64,000 nucleotides of DNA from Tabrizicola thermarum (GCF_003574395.1 NZ_QMJY01000083.1:310001-374000); one strand, 5' to 3'; shown: positions 37,472 to 46,552, counted from the first letter of the stretch. The notes: a model not told the origin generated them from the letters alone. Translations and numbers: made by a program.

Positions 37472-38580
37472 GCGCTCTCCGGCGCGCCCTTGTCCGCGTC
37501 GCCCTTGTCCGCGTCGCCCTTTTCCAGCGCGGCGACCCGGGCCGCAAGGCGCGGCAACCGGCGCAGCGCCTTCTGTATCTCGACATGGGTTTCCATCTTC
37601 ACCGCCGGATAGCCCAAAAGCACCCGACCCGCCGGAGCGTTGGTGAAGACCTTGGTCGCGCCGCCGCAGATCACGTCATTGCCGACAAAGATGTTGTCGT
37701 TGACCCCGCATTGCCCGCCCATCACCACCCGGTCGCCGATCCGCGCCGACCCGGCGATGCCGACCTGCCCGCACAGAAGGCAGTCGCGCCCGACCTGCAC
37801 GTTGTGGCCGATGTGAACAAGGTTATCCAGCTTGGTCCCCGACCCGATGCTGGTGTCGCGGATCGTGCCCCGGTCGATGCAGACATTCGCGCCGATTTCC
37901 ACGTCATCCCCGATGGTTACGGCGCCCAGTGAATGGATCCGCGTCCAGCTTTGATCCCGGATTTCCGCGCGAGAGCCCAAAGTCTCGCGGATCTCTTCCA
38001 CCCCCGACTTTTCGGGCGTGACGAACGAGAACCCGTCCGCCCCGATCACCGCGCCGGGCTGGCAGATGAAGCGATCGCCGATGGTCACCCGAGCCCCGAT
38101 CCGCGCGCCTTGCAGGATCAGCGCATCGCAGCCGATCCGCGCGCCCTCCGCGATGGAGACATGGCTCGCGATCCGCGCGCCCGGACCGATCCGCGCTCCG
38201 GCCCCGATCACCACGAAAGGCCCGATGGCCGCGCCTTCGCCCAGGGTTGCTGTCGGGTCCACCAGCGCCATCGGATGCACCCCCGGCGCGATGGTCGGCC
38301 CCGGATCCATCAGCCGCGTCAGCCCCGCCATCGCCAGCCGCCCGCGTGGCGCGAAGATCGCGGCTTTCAGCCCCATGCCCCGCCAGTCGGCGCCCGGCCA
38401 GACCACCGCCGCCTGCGCCCGGCCCTTGGCGATCCCCTCGCCATAGCGCGGGTCCATCGCCAGCGCCAGCTGGTCGGGCCCCGCCGACGCAGGCTCGGCC
38501 GCGCCGCGGACGATCAGGTCAAGATCGCCCGCCGCCTCGGCGCCAAGCGCATGTGCGATGTCGCGGATCCTGTGGCTCAT
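37468..38580 (-). CDS. lpxD: UDP-3-O-acylglucosamine N-acyltransferase
   Basis: A 370-residue lipid A enzyme that adds the N-linked hydroxyacyl chain. An N-terminal uridine-binding domain (1-100) is followed by a left-handed beta-helix of hexapeptide repeats (100-320; VHPMALVDPTATLGEGAAIGPFVVIGAGARIG and so on). The catalytic His is in LVHIGHNVQVG near 250. The C-terminal helix ends in GDADKGDADKG, encoded by a 15-bp DNA repeat. Unusually, no lpxA, fabZ or bamA is adjacent; instead an ACP/KAS pair follows. ATG at 38580. Confidence 0.93.
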   Translation of the reverse strand: MSHRIRDIAHALGAEAAGDLDLIVRGAAEPASAGPDQLALAMDPRYGEGIAKGRAQAAVVWPGADWRGMGLKAAIFAPRGRLAMAGLTRLMDPGPTIAPGVHPMALVDPTATLGEGAAIGPFVVIGAGARIGPGARIASHVSIAEGARIGCDALILQGARIGARVTIGDRFICQPGAVIGADGFSFVTPEKSGVEEIRETLGSRAEIRDQSWTRIHSLGAVTIGDDVEIGANVCIDRGTIRDTSIGSGTKLDNLVHIGHNVQVGRDCLLCGQVGIAGSARIGDRVVMGGQCGVNDNIFVGNDVICGGATKVFTNAPAGRVLLGYPAVKMETHVEIQKALRRLPRLAARVAALEKGDADKGDADKGAPESA

Positions 38581-38608
38581 GACTCCCCCGGCTGCGTCGG
38601 CCCAAGGT

Positions 38609-40234
38609 CTAGCCCTGAACGCCCGCCAGTTCCACCCCGGCAGCCTGCAAGGCCTCCCACAGCGCTGCATCCCGCCCATAGACATCGCGGCGATAGCCGA
38701 TCCGGCCCCGCTGGTCGGGATAGGCGGTGAAATAGACCAGATGCACCGGCAGGACCTGCTTCAGCTTGACCGTGGTTTCCTTGCCCGTCTTCAGCGCCGC
38801 CTCGAACTCTTCCTCGGCATTGTCGCTCTGCCAGGACAGAAGCTCGTGCGCCAGATCGAAGGGGTCGGCCACCCGGATGCAGCCATGGCTGTAGGCGCGC
38901 ACTTCCTGGGCGAACAGCGATTTCGACGGCGTGTCGTGCAGGTAGATGTTGTAGGGATTGGGGAACATGAACTTCACCTTCCCCAGCGCATTGCCGTCCG
39001 AGGGCGGCTGGCGCAGCGCGAACGGGAAGTTCCGCGCGTTGTAGGCGGCAAAGTTGACCGATCCGCGCGACACCACGCGACCGCGCCCGTCCACCACCTG
39101 AAGATGCCCGACGGCATTCGGGTTCTTCTGCAACAGCGGCAGGTATTCCTTGACGATGATCGACCGCGGCACCCCCCACGAGGGGTTGATGACCATATGC
39201 TCCATCTGGTCCGAAAACTCGGGGCTGCGCTGGTCGGGGACGTTCTTGCCGATGACGACGCGGGTCTCGAAGATGGTCTTGCCGCCGTCGATGATCTTCG
39301 CCTTGAAGTCCGGCAGGTTGACCCAGACATGCTTGACCGAGCGGTCGATATGCATCCACCGCTCGCGCTCCATCGCGACGATCACCGATTTCAGCCGCGC
39401 TTCGGGGCCGATGTTGATCTCGTCCAGCGTCGAGGCATTGGCGACGCCGTCCGCCGTCAGCCCGTGGTTCAGCTGGAACCCGGCGACCGCCGCCTGCATC
39501 CCCCGGTCATAGCTTGCGACCGAGGTCGGGGCGAGATATCCCATCCGCACCAGCCGGTCGCGCAGCGCGACCACCGCAGGCCCGGTATCCCCTGGCCCCA
39601 GCGCCTGTGCCGCGACCGGCTCACCCCAGCCGCCCGCCGCGATCTGCGCCTCAAGCCCGAACTTCGCCTTCATCAGTTGCAGATAGACGGTCGACTTCGG
39701 CTCCAGCCATTTCAGCACCGCCTCGGGGTTGCCATTGGCGATCCGGGTCAGCAGGACCTTGGGGTCGATCCGGTCGATCTCGCGGACGATGCCGGCGTCC
39801 ACCGTCTTCGGGTCCAGCGCCCCCGAGGTGAGGTCACGCGCCCAGGCCAGATAGGCCCGGGTCATCTCGACCTCGACCCGGCCACGGTCGCCCTCGGTCT
39901 CGGCCGCCCGCAACTGGGCGATCAGGGCGGCCGCGTCATAGCGCGCCACTGGCAGGCCATGGTAGGCCGCCCTGGCGATCGCCGTCAGAAAGGCCGCCCG
40001 CCGTGCCGCATCGTCCGCCCCGGTCCACAGCGTGTCGTATCCGGTTTCGCGGTACCAGGCGGCCACCACCTCGTCGGATTCCGCAGTTGCCGCCAGCGAC
40101 CGGGTGAAGGCGGCAGCCTGCTCCGGGGCAGCGGTCTGGGCCGAGACGGCGCAGGAAAGGGTCTGGACAATGACCAGCGACAAGGGCGCGAACCACGATC
40201 GCCCCGCCAGCCCGCGCACGCCAAGGAACGACAT
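38609..40234 (-). CDS. Periplasmic L,D-transpeptidase, LdtD/YcbB type
   Basis: A 541-residue enzyme that forms 3-3 peptidoglycan crosslinks. Signal peptide ends near residue 32 (SCAVSA). The N-terminal scaffold domain is followed by a peptidoglycan-binding segment (LGPGDTGPAVVALRDRLVRMGYL near 235) and the YkuD catalytic domain (290-470) with EVRAYSHGCIRVADP (His near 446, Cys near 448). ATG at 40234 has GGGGG upstream and gives the signal peptide; 40273 is a weaker start. It is divergent from the MepK-like gene and 28 bp upstream of lpxD. Confidence 0.9.
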   Translation of the reverse strand: MSFLGVRGLAGRSWFAPLSLVIVQTLSCAVSAQTAAPEQAAAFTRSLAATAESDEVVAAWYRETGYDTLWTGADDAARRAAFLTAIARAAYHGLPVARYDAAALIAQLRAAETEGDRGRVEVEMTRAYLAWARDLTSGALDPKTVDAGIVREIDRIDPKVLLTRIANGNPEAVLKWLEPKSTVYLQLMKAKFGLEAQIAAGGWGEPVAAQALGPGDTGPAVVALRDRLVRMGYLAPTSVASYDRGMQAAVAGFQLNHGLTADGVANASTLDEINIGPEARLKSVIVAMERERWMHIDRSVKHVWVNLPDFKAKIIDGGKTIFETRVVIGKNVPDQRSPEFSDQMEHMVINPSWGVPRSIIVKEYLPLLQKNPNAVGHLQVVDGRGRVVSRGSVNFAAYNARNFPFALRQPPSDGNALGKVKFMFPNPYNIYLHDTPSKSLFAQEVRAYSHGCIRVADPFDLAHELLSWQSDNAEEEFEAALKTGKETTVKLKQVLPVHLVYFTAYPDQRGRIGYRRDVYGRDAALWEALQAAGVELAGVQG

Positions 40235-40568
40235 TCTACCCCCGATCTCAATACCTTGAACCCGTCTGACCATCTTTTCCCCGAACTGCAATCCTTGTCC
40301 ATTCACAAAGCCGCCGAGATGCATTTTGGCCGCAAGATTGTGTCGCAACCGGCAACAGACATTGCCCGCGACGGTGCATATCCATCACACCGGGCGGATT
40401 TTGCACCCGTTAAGCAGAAATTTGCCGATTCAGGTTGTGCTGCGGCCCGGATGGACAATCGGCACTTGGGCTTCGATTCGACTTGTGCAATAACGGCGCT
40501 GCACTTGGGGAAAATGGTACGAGAGCTGCGCTACGGCAGTCGAAGACAGCACGGGGACAGACGTTAGA
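40235..40568. other. Divergent control region between LdtD-like and MepK-like genes
   Basis: These 334 bp hold no gene that I can support. The stretch is AT-richer than its surroundings in parts (for example around 40310-40340 and 40400-40440), as expected for two promoters. I see no clean -35/-10 pair, terminator or long palindrome. A TTAA-N7-TTTG string near 40411 is only half of a CtrA-like box. Confidence 0.6.
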
Positions 40569-41138
40569 ATGACGGACAACAGGCTTACAGGCGTCTCGCG
40601 GCGCGGACTTCTTGGTGTGTTTGCTGCCACGGCAGTCGTCGCAGCCCCCACCCTCTCGAACGCGTTCGGCCTGCTGCGGGGCGCGGGCGACATCCGCAGG
40701 ATCCGCATGTATTCGGGCCGCACGGGGGAATCGATCGACACGATCTACTGGATCGAGGGTGAATACATCCCGGAAGTTGCCAAGGAAATCAATCACTTCA
40801 TGCGCGACTGGCGCTCGGATGAGCCGCATGAGATGGATCTGCGCACCATCGACATCATGGCCGCCGCGCATCGCCTGATGGATGTGTCAGAGCCCTACAT
40901 GCTGCTCTCCGGCTACCGCTGCCCCAAGACCAACGCGATGCTGCGGTCGCGGTCGAAGGGTGTGGCGAAGAACTCGCTGCACATGAAGGGCCAGGCGGCC
41001 GACCTGCGTCTGCAATCGCGTTCGGTCGGGCAGATGGCCAAGGCGGCTGCGGCCTGCTCGGCGGGCGGGGTGGGCAAATACTCGCGGTCGAATTTCGTCC
41101 ACATGGATTGTGGCCCGGTCCGCAGCTGGGGCGGCTGA
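40569..41138 (+). CDS. MepK/YcbK-like murein endopeptidase (DUF882)
   Basis: A 189-residue M15-type peptidase. Twin-arginine signal SRRGLLGVFAATAVVAAPTLSNA exports it folded. Zinc-site features are visible: SGYRCPKTNAML near residue 115, HMKGQAADLRL near 139 (HxxxxxxD) and NFVHMDCGPVRSW near 177. In E. coli the orthologous pair ycbB-ycbK is also adjacent, and MepK cuts the 3-3 crosslinks that LdtD makes, so the same link is expected here. Followed by a strong terminator. Confidence 0.88.
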   Translation: MTDNRLTGVSRRGLLGVFAATAVVAAPTLSNAFGLLRGAGDIRRIRMYSGRTGESIDTIYWIEGEYIPEVAKEINHFMRDWRSDEPHEMDLRTIDIMAAAHRLMDVSEPYMLLSGYRCPKTNAMLRSRSKGVAKNSLHMKGQAADLRLQSRSVGQMAKAAAACSAGGVGKYSRSNFVHMDCGPVRSWGG

Positions 41139-41159
41139 TCCGGCCCGATAGTGGAAAAC

Positions 41160-41181
41160 AGGCGCCTTCGGGCGCCTTTTT
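41160..41181 (+). terminator. Terminator after the MepK-like gene
   Basis: AGGCGCC TTCG GGCGCCT then TTTT: a 7-bp stem closed by a UUCG-type tetraloop, 21 bp after the stop. Confidence 0.9.
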
Positions 41182-41207
41182 CGTTTGCATTTGTTCGTTT
41201 GCATTTG
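41180..41207. repeat. 14-bp tandem duplication
   Basis: TTCGTTTGCATTTG occurs twice back to back right after the terminator and before the convergent rlmE gene. It looks like a recent slippage duplication. Confidence 0.9.
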
Positions 41208-41283
41208 ACCGAACCCGCGCGTCGATGACCTTCCGCCGCTCCTCGCTCGCGACGACAAGCCGAAGGCTAATCAGCAGCCGCGC

Positions 41284-42012
41284 CTAGGCCTCTCCGCCGG
41301 CGATCTCGCGGCCCCGGTAGCCCATCGCCACCACGAACTTCTCCGAACTGTCGGCCCGGCTGGCCGGGGGCTTCACATTCGCCACCTTGCGGAAATTGCG
41401 CTTCAGCATCGCCTGCATCTCGTTCTCGGCCCCGCCCGCCAGCACCTTCGCGACGAAGGTCCCGCCGTCCTCCAGCACGTCGAAGGCAAAGGCCAGCGCG
41501 GCCTCGACCAGAGCCACGATGCGCAGATGGTCGGTCGCCTTGTGCCCGCTGGCCGCTGCCGCCATGTCCGACATCACCACATCGGCGCGGCCGCCCAGCC
41601 AGCCCTTCACCTTCGCGTCCGCGTCATCGGCCAGGAAATCCAGCTGGTGGATCTCGGCCCCTGCAATCGGCTCCACCTCCTGCAGATCGACCCCCAGCAC
41701 CCTGCCCTGCGGCTTCTTCGGGTTCTGGCCCAGGGCGTTCACCCGCGCCACCGCCACCTGGCACCAGCCACCGGGCGCGCAGCCCAGGTCCACCACCCGC
41801 GCGCCGGGCTTCAGAAACCCGTATTTGTCGTCCAGCTCCAGAATCTTGTAGGCCGCCCGACCCCGGTAGCCTTCCTTCTTCGCGCGGATCACATAGGGAT
41901 CGTTCAGCTGCCGCTCCAGCCACAGGGTCGAGGACAGCTTGCGTCCCTTCGCGGTCTTGACCCGCACCCGCAGCTCGCGCTGGCCGCGCCCGGAATTTGG
42001 CTTCTCGCTCAT
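41284..42012 (-). CDS. rlmE: 23S rRNA (U2552) 2'-O-methyltransferase RlmE
   Basis: A 242-residue FtsJ/RrmJ methyltransferase with a basic N-terminal tail (about 30 residues). The SAM site is [15 protein letters not shown] near residue 73; the catalytic K-D-K-E residues are visible as Lys in [18 protein letters not shown] (near 55), Asp in VVMSDMAA (near 147), Lys in FVAKVL (near 187) and Glu in [13 protein letters not shown] (near 222). The ATG overlaps the ppx stop by four bases. Confidence 0.95.
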   Translation of the reverse strand: MSEKPNSGRGQRELRVRVKTAKGRKLSSTLWLERQLNDPYVIRAKKEGYRGRAAYKILELDDKYGFLKPGARVVDLGCAPGGWCQVAVARVNALGQNPKKPQGRVLGVDLQEVEPIAGAEIHQLDFLADDADAKVKGWLGGRADVVMSDMAAAASGHKATDHLRIVALVEAALAFAFDVLEDGGTFVAKVLAGGAENEMQAMLKRNFRKVANVKPPASRADSSEKFVVAMGYRGREIAGGEA

Positions 42013-43163
42013 GTGTATGGTCCGTCTTCCAGCACACCGTCCGCGCTCATCTGCGCATAGAGAAGCCCTTCCCTAAGCCCCCGATCGGCCACCGACAAGC
42101 GGTCCGTCGGCCAGATCCGCATCAGCGCCTGCAGGATCGCCGCCCCGGACATGATGAGCGCCTGACGGTCGCGCCCGATCCGCGGGTCGGTGCGCCGCCC
42201 CTCGGGCCCCAGCGCCAGATATTCGCGGATCACCAGGTCGATCTGGTCGCTGGTCATCTGCAACCCGTCCACCTTGGTCCGGTCATAGCGTTTCAGGTTC
42301 AGGAAGGACGCCGCCACCGTTGTCACCGTGCCGGAGGTACCGATGATCTGGAACCCCTGCCGCGGGTTGTTCGCGTTGTAGGGGCTGAAATTCGCCAGGT
42401 TCTCCTCGAAGAACCAGCTCATCAGCGCGAACCGCGCCGCGTCGTCATCGACATCGCCGAACTGGTCCTTCAGCGTCGCCACCCCCAGCGGCACGGAAAT
42501 CCAGTCCACCACCCGCGCGACCGCGCCTTCACCTTGGGCGTTGAACCCCATGTGCAGCCGCATGATCGCCCTTGGCCGGTCGGGGGGCGGCACCGCGCTC
42601 AGGTCGATCCAGACCAGCTCGGTCGAGCCGCCACCGATGTCCACCACCAGAAGCTGCTCGGTCGAGGGGCTGACCAGAGGCGCGCAGGAGATGACGGCCA
42701 GTCGCGCCTCTTCCTCGGGAGGGATGATCTCCAGCGCCAGCCCGGTTTCGCGCCGGACCTGACGGATGAAGTCCCTGGCGTTGCGCGCGCGCCGACAGGC
42801 CTCGGTCGCAACCAGCCGCATCCGCCGCACGCCGTGCTTTTCGATCTTCTTCTCGCAGATCCGCAGCGCCTGAATCGTCCGGCCCATCGAGGCCCGCGAC
42901 AACCGACCCGAGGCCTCCAGCCCCACGCCAAGCTGCACCGATTTCGAGAAACTGTCGACAATCGAAAACTGACTGCCCGACGGCTGGGCAATCAGCATCC
43001 GACAACTGTTCGTGCCAAGGTCAAGCGCCGCGTACAACGGCGCAGACCCCGGATCGGATAGGGCTGACGGCTCCTCTGCGCGGGAAACAGGCCCCATACG
43101 GGTCTCGGGCGTCTCGACCGGCGCGTCAGTCGCGTCCGCCCTACGGGGACGCTCGGGCGTCAT
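42009..43163 (-). CDS. Ppx/GppA family phosphatase
   Basis: A 384-residue exopolyphosphatase or pppGpp phosphatase of the ASKHA fold. Phosphate-1 loop [14 protein letters not shown] near residue 45, phosphate-2 [16 protein letters not shown] near 175, adenosine-like [13 protein letters not shown] near 275, and GGAAILQ-type segment [11 protein letters not shown] near 348. A 40-residue acidic, proline-rich N-terminal tail precedes the domain. Start at 43163 is preferred; an extension 66 codons longer has no domain similarity. Whether it prefers polyphosphate or pppGpp cannot be told. Confidence 0.9.
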   Translation of the reverse strand: MTPERPRRADATDAPVETPETRMGPVSRAEEPSALSDPGSAPLYAALDLGTNSCRMLIAQPSGSQFSIVDSFSKSVQLGVGLEASGRLSRASMGRTIQALRICEKKIEKHGVRRMRLVATEACRRARNARDFIRQVRRETGLALEIIPPEEEARLAVISCAPLVSPSTEQLLVVDIGGGSTELVWIDLSAVPPPDRPRAIMRLHMGFNAQGEGAVARVVDWISVPLGVATLKDQFGDVDDDAARFALMSWFFEENLANFSPYNANNPRQGFQIIGTSGTVTTVAASFLNLKRYDRTKVDGLQMTSDQIDLVIREYLALGPEGRRTDPRIGRDRQALIMSGAAILQALMRIWPTDRLSVADRGLREGLLYAQMSADGVLEDGPYT

Positions 43164-43294
43164 GACCGCCCTCCATCTGTGGTTGAGATTAAGGGTAATG
43201 TCGTTGTCGTCCCCGCGCAAGCGCACATCGCCACATCTCTGTTGCAATTCTGCCTGCAGCCCTGTCGCACCTCGAATCACCGGCCCCGTATCGG

Positions 43295-43323
43295 TTGACC
43301 GCGGGCAGATTTCCTCCCTACGC
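43295..43323 (+). promoter_or_regulatory. Promoter of the outer-membrane barrel gene
   Basis: TTGACC (43295-43300) and CTACGC (43318-43323) are 17 bp apart, about 32 bp before the start codon. Confidence 0.6.
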
Positions 43324-43354
43324 TGGCCGAAAAATGGAACGAGCCGAGGCAGTG

Positions 43355-44044
43355 ATGGCATTCCGATCGGGCTCTCTGTCCGCTGGCCTGCTTGCAGTTG
43401 TCACCGGGGTTCCTGCCCTGTCGCAGGATGCCTCCGCGCCGGACGCATCTGCCGCACCCTTTGCCCGCGCTGACATCGCGGACTGGAGCGGACCCTATTT
43501 CGGTTTTGCGCTTGCCACTCCCCGGGGCGGGAACACCTGGCGGCAGGCCTCCGACGGCCTCGAACTGGTTCCCGGCGCGTGGAAGGGTTCGGCCATGGTC
43601 CTGTCGCTTGGCCATGCCTGGCAGACCGACCGGCTGACCTATGGGGCGCAGCTGTCCTATGCGTCCGGCCGATATGTCGCCGTTCCGACCGACGCCGCCT
43701 TCATCAACTGCTCGACCTGTTCGACAACGGCAACCGACCTGATCCGCCTGACCGGGCGTGTGGGCCTTGCCCTCGGCCAGACCCATGTCTTCGCCGATGC
43801 AGGCCTGGTGCGCGCCAACGTGACGGCGAGGAACCTCTTCGGTCTCATTGTCGTCGCGGACGAGACCATGTCCGGCTGGGTGACCGGCCTTGGCGTGGAA
43901 CGACGCCTCGGCGAAAATCTCAGCCTGTCGGTGTCCTACGATCACCTCGACCTCGGCACACTGGACCTGCCGGCCTACCTGCCGACGGGTCAGACCGATG
44001 TGAAGATCGACCTGGTGCAGGTCGGCATGAACCTGCGCTGGTAG
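43355..44044 (+). CDS. Outer-membrane beta-barrel protein
   Basis: A 229-residue protein. Signal peptide with cleavage after ALS near residue 24 (GVPALSQD). Residues 45-229 form alternating strands (WSGPYFGFALATPRGGNTW, SLGHAWQTDRLTYGAQLSYASG, LIRLTGRVGLALGQTHVFADAG, GWVTGLGVERRLGENLSLSVSYDHLDLG, KIDLVQVGMNLRW), as in eight-stranded OmpW/Omp25-like barrels, with final Trp. One CSTC pair sits in an outer loop. ATG at 43355 (GAGG upstream) fits better than 43334. It is divergent from ppx. Function unknown. Confidence 0.82.
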   Translation: MAFRSGSLSAGLLAVVTGVPALSQDASAPDASAAPFARADIADWSGPYFGFALATPRGGNTWRQASDGLELVPGAWKGSAMVLSLGHAWQTDRLTYGAQLSYASGRYVAVPTDAAFINCSTCSTTATDLIRLTGRVGLALGQTHVFADAGLVRANVTARNLFGLIVVADETMSGWVTGLGVERRLGENLSLSVSYDHLDLGTLDLPAYLPTGQTDVKIDLVQVGMNLRW

Positions 44045-44269
44045 CAGGCTTTCCCCTCCGGCCCGCCCCTGCCTTCGGGATGAGCCGCGTTCATCCAGGT
44101 GATGAAAACTTCTCACTGGCGCGGGACTGGCAGGACCAGGGTTGCCCGGCTAAGGTCCCGCCGCGCGGTCGGGGTCGCATCCCGCATCCGCCATGTCGAA
44201 AACCGACACCGGTTGTCGGGGACTGACGTCTATCAACAGGTCAACGCAAGCGCAGGGAATCACGCGAAC

Positions 44270-44572
44270 ATGGCCGAAGTCACCATCGTCTACTGGCGCG
44301 ACATCCCGGCGCAGGTCATCGTCGGCAAGGGCCGTCGCGGATCCAAGGTCCAGCTTTCCGAACGCTTCGAGCAGGCCATCGACCGCTGCGCAATGAAGGT
44401 GGGCGCACGCGACACCGACAGCTATCTCGCCGAATGGCGCAAGGCCGTCGTCTCCGAGATCGAGGGCGAGCCCGACACCATCGCCGCCGACTATGCCGCC
44501 AGGCTGGAAGCCGAATACGACACCGCCCGCCTCAAGACCCTGATCGACGCCGAAGGCTGGGCCAGGGCCTGA
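44270..44572 (+). CDS. Virulence-factor family small protein (one-carbon cluster)
   Basis: A 100-residue protein of the family called virulence factor (MAEVTIVYWRDIPAQVIVGKGRRGSKVQLSERFEQAIDRCAM...). In alphaproteobacteria this small protein is typically encoded beside a methylenetetrahydrofolate reductase-like protein and a methyltetrahydrofolate:corrinoid methyltransferase, exactly as here, so a role in one-carbon chemistry is more likely than virulence. The 225 bp upstream contain a hairpin CCGACA/TGTCGG near 44205 but no recognised riboswitch. Confidence 0.8.
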   Translation: MAEVTIVYWRDIPAQVIVGKGRRGSKVQLSERFEQAIDRCAMKVGARDTDSYLAEWRKAVVSEIEGEPDTIAADYAARLEAEYDTARLKTLIDAEGWARA

Positions 44573-44619
44573 CGCGCCCCATGTCCCCGCCCAGGCCTTC
44601 CACCCTGAAGGAGACCGTG

Positions 44620-45534
44620 ATGGCCCTGTTCAATTTCCGCCGCAAGGAAGAGGCCGCGCCCGCGACCGGATCGCTCGAGGCCTTCCTCAAGGGCTACTCG
44701 ATCGAGGTCATGCCCCGCACCGCCGAAAAGGTGGAAAACTTCCGCGACATCCTGCCCGCCGGCACCCGCGTCTACATCGCCCATATCGAGACGCCCATCG
44801 AGGACATGGTCGCCACCGCCGCCCGCATCAAGCGCGAAGGCTACGAGCCCATGCCCCACTTCCCCGCGCGCATCATCAAGGACAAGGCCACGCTGTTCGA
44901 CTGGGTCGCCCGCTACAAGGATGTGGGCGTCAAACAGGGCCTGATCCTCGCGGGCAACCCCGCCGCGCAGGTCGGCGACTTCTCCTCCTCGATGGAACTC
45001 TTGGAAACCGGCGCCTTCACCGGCTTCGAACGGCTCCACGTCGCGGGCCACCCGGAGGGGAACCGCGACATCGACCCCGACGGCTCCGACCGCATGGTGA
45101 TGGAGGCCGCCCGCTGGAAATCCGCCTTTGCCGAACGCACCGACGCCCGGATGGCGATGACCACCCAGTTCTGCTTCGAGGCCCAGCCGGTGATCGACTG
45201 GGTGAACCGCCTCCAGGCCGAAGGCATCAGGCTGCCCGTCCACATCGGCATCGCGGGTCCTGCGAAACTCCAGACCCTCATCAAGTTCGCCATCGCCTGC
45301 GGCGTCGGCCCCTCGCTCCGCGTGCTCCAGAAACGCGCGATGGACGTGACCAAGCTCCTCCTGCCCTACGAGCCGACCGAGGTGCTGGAAGCCCTCGCCG
45401 CCCACAAGGCCGCGAACCCCGGCTTCGGCATCGAGCAGGTCCACTTCTTCCCCCTCGGCGGCATCAAGACCAATGCCCAGTGGGTCACCGAACACGGCGG
45501 CGCTTCGGGCGTTCCCGCCTCTGCCTCCGCTTAA
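44620..45534 (+). CDS. Methylenetetrahydrofolate reductase-like protein
   Basis: A 304-residue TIM-barrel protein of the MTHFR family, with YSIEVMPRTAEKVENF near residue 27 (conserved Glu), MPHFPARIIKDKATL near 78, LILAGNPAAQVGDF near 107, GHPEGNRDIDPDG near 140, TQFCFEAQPV near 180. It differs from MetF in sequence and belongs to the group found with corrinoid-dependent methyl transfer and demethylation. ATG at 44620 has AAGGAG upstream. It would interconvert methylene- and methyl-tetrahydrofolate. Spacing to the neighbours is 47 bp and 15 bp, suggesting one operon. Confidence 0.85.
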   Translation: MALFNFRRKEEAAPATGSLEAFLKGYSIEVMPRTAEKVENFRDILPAGTRVYIAHIETPIEDMVATAARIKREGYEPMPHFPARIIKDKATLFDWVARYKDVGVKQGLILAGNPAAQVGDFSSSMELLETGAFTGFERLHVAGHPEGNRDIDPDGSDRMVMEAARWKSAFAERTDARMAMTTQFCFEAQPVIDWVNRLQAEGIRLPVHIGIAGPAKLQTLIKFAIACGVGPSLRVLQKRAMDVTKLLLPYEPTEVLEALAAHKAANPGFGIEQVHFFPLGGIKTNAQWVTEHGGASGVPASASA

Positions 45535-45549
45535 TCCAAAGGCTCAAGA

Positions 45550-46530
45550 ATGACCCGTACTGTCGTTGAATCCAAAACGAAAACCGTCGTCATCGGTTTC
45601 GATGAACCCTTCTGCGTGATCGGCGAACGCATCAACCCCACGGGGCGCAAGAAACTCGCCGCGGAACTCGAGGCCGGGAATTTCGAAACCGTCATCAAGG
45701 ACGCGCTCGAACAGGTCGCCTGCGGGGCCACGGTGCTGGACGTGAACTCGGGCGCCGTCTTCACCAACAAGATGGCCGAAGACCCGCGCTATGCCGACAA
45801 CAATTTCGTCGAGCCGCCCCTGATGAAGGCGCTGATCGAGATCATCCAGCAGACCGTCGATGTGCCGCTCTGCATCGACTCGTCGGTCCCCGGCGCGCTG
45901 GAAGCAGGCCTGCAAACCTGCGAAGGCCGCCCGCTCCTGAACTCCGTCACCGGGGAAGAGGAACGGATGGAGCTCGTCCTGCCGCTCGTCAAGAAATACA
46001 ACGTCCCCGTCGTCGCCATCTCGAACGACGACACCGGCATCTCGCCCGACCCCGACGTGCGCTTTGCCGTGGCCAGGAAGATCGTCCAGCGCGCCGCCGA
46101 TTTCGGCATCCCCGCGCATGACATCGTGGTCGATCCGCTGGTGATGCCGGTGGGCGCCATGGCCTCGGCCGGGCAGCAGGTCTTCACCCTCGTCCGCCGG
46201 TTGCGCGAGGAACTGGGCGTCAACACCACCTGCGGCGCCTCCAACATCTCGTTCGGCCTGCCGCATCGCCACGGCATCAACGGCGCCTTCCTGCCCATGG
46301 CGATCTGCGCCGGCATGACCAGCGCCATCATGAACCCCGTCCGCCAGCAGGAGATGGAGGCGATCCGCGCCGCCAACTTCCTGATGAACCACGATCCGAA
46401 CGGCGGCGAATGGATCCGCTTCGCCAAGGTGCTGGAATCGGTGGAAGGCGGCATGACCTTCGCCGAGGCCTCCGCCGCCGCCTCCCAGGCCGCCGGGGGC
46501 CGGCGCGGCGGGCGCAGGGGCCGGGCGTAA
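45550..46530 (+). CDS. Methyltetrahydrofolate:corrinoid methyltransferase
   Basis: A 326-residue pterin-binding TIM barrel (AcsE/MtvA type). Motifs are CVIGERINPTGRKK near residue 21, GATVLDVNSGAV near 59, PLCIDSSVPGALEAGL near 99, LLNSVTGEEERM near 118, ISNDDTG near 150 and TCGASNISFGLPHRHGIN near 220. It transfers a methyl group between tetrahydrofolate and a corrinoid protein. The C-terminus is Ala-rich, ending GGRRGGRRGRA. The corrinoid protein, MttB-type methyltransferase and ferredoxin-like activator usually found with it are not in the window. Confidence 0.88.
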   Translation: MTRTVVESKTKTVVIGFDEPFCVIGERINPTGRKKLAAELEAGNFETVIKDALEQVACGATVLDVNSGAVFTNKMAEDPRYADNNFVEPPLMKALIEIIQQTVDVPLCIDSSVPGALEAGLQTCEGRPLLNSVTGEEERMELVLPLVKKYNVPVVAISNDDTGISPDPDVRFAVARKIVQRAADFGIPAHDIVVDPLVMPVGAMASAGQQVFTLVRRLREELGVNTTCGASNISFGLPHRHGINGAFLPMAICAGMTSAIMNPVRQQEMEAIRAANFLMNHDPNGGEWIRFAKVLESVEGGMTFAEASAAASQAAGGRRGGRRGRA

Positions 46531-46552
46531 CCCGACAAGCGGGGACAGCCCT

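Noticed and set aside
37468-37530. 15-bp repeats at the lpxD 3' end as a regulatory repeat
   Set aside because: They simply encode the charged GDADK tail in frame; slippage is possible but there is no sign of another function.
41180-41207. Second Mur-box near rlmE
   Set aside because: The GCAAATG-like halves are in direct, not inverted, orientation and result from a tandem duplication in a convergent gap.
44045-44269. Cobalamin or SAM riboswitch upstream of the one-carbon genes
   Set aside because: Some hairpins exist (for example near 44205) but the conserved B12-box, SAM-II or SAM/SAH core sequences could not be found.
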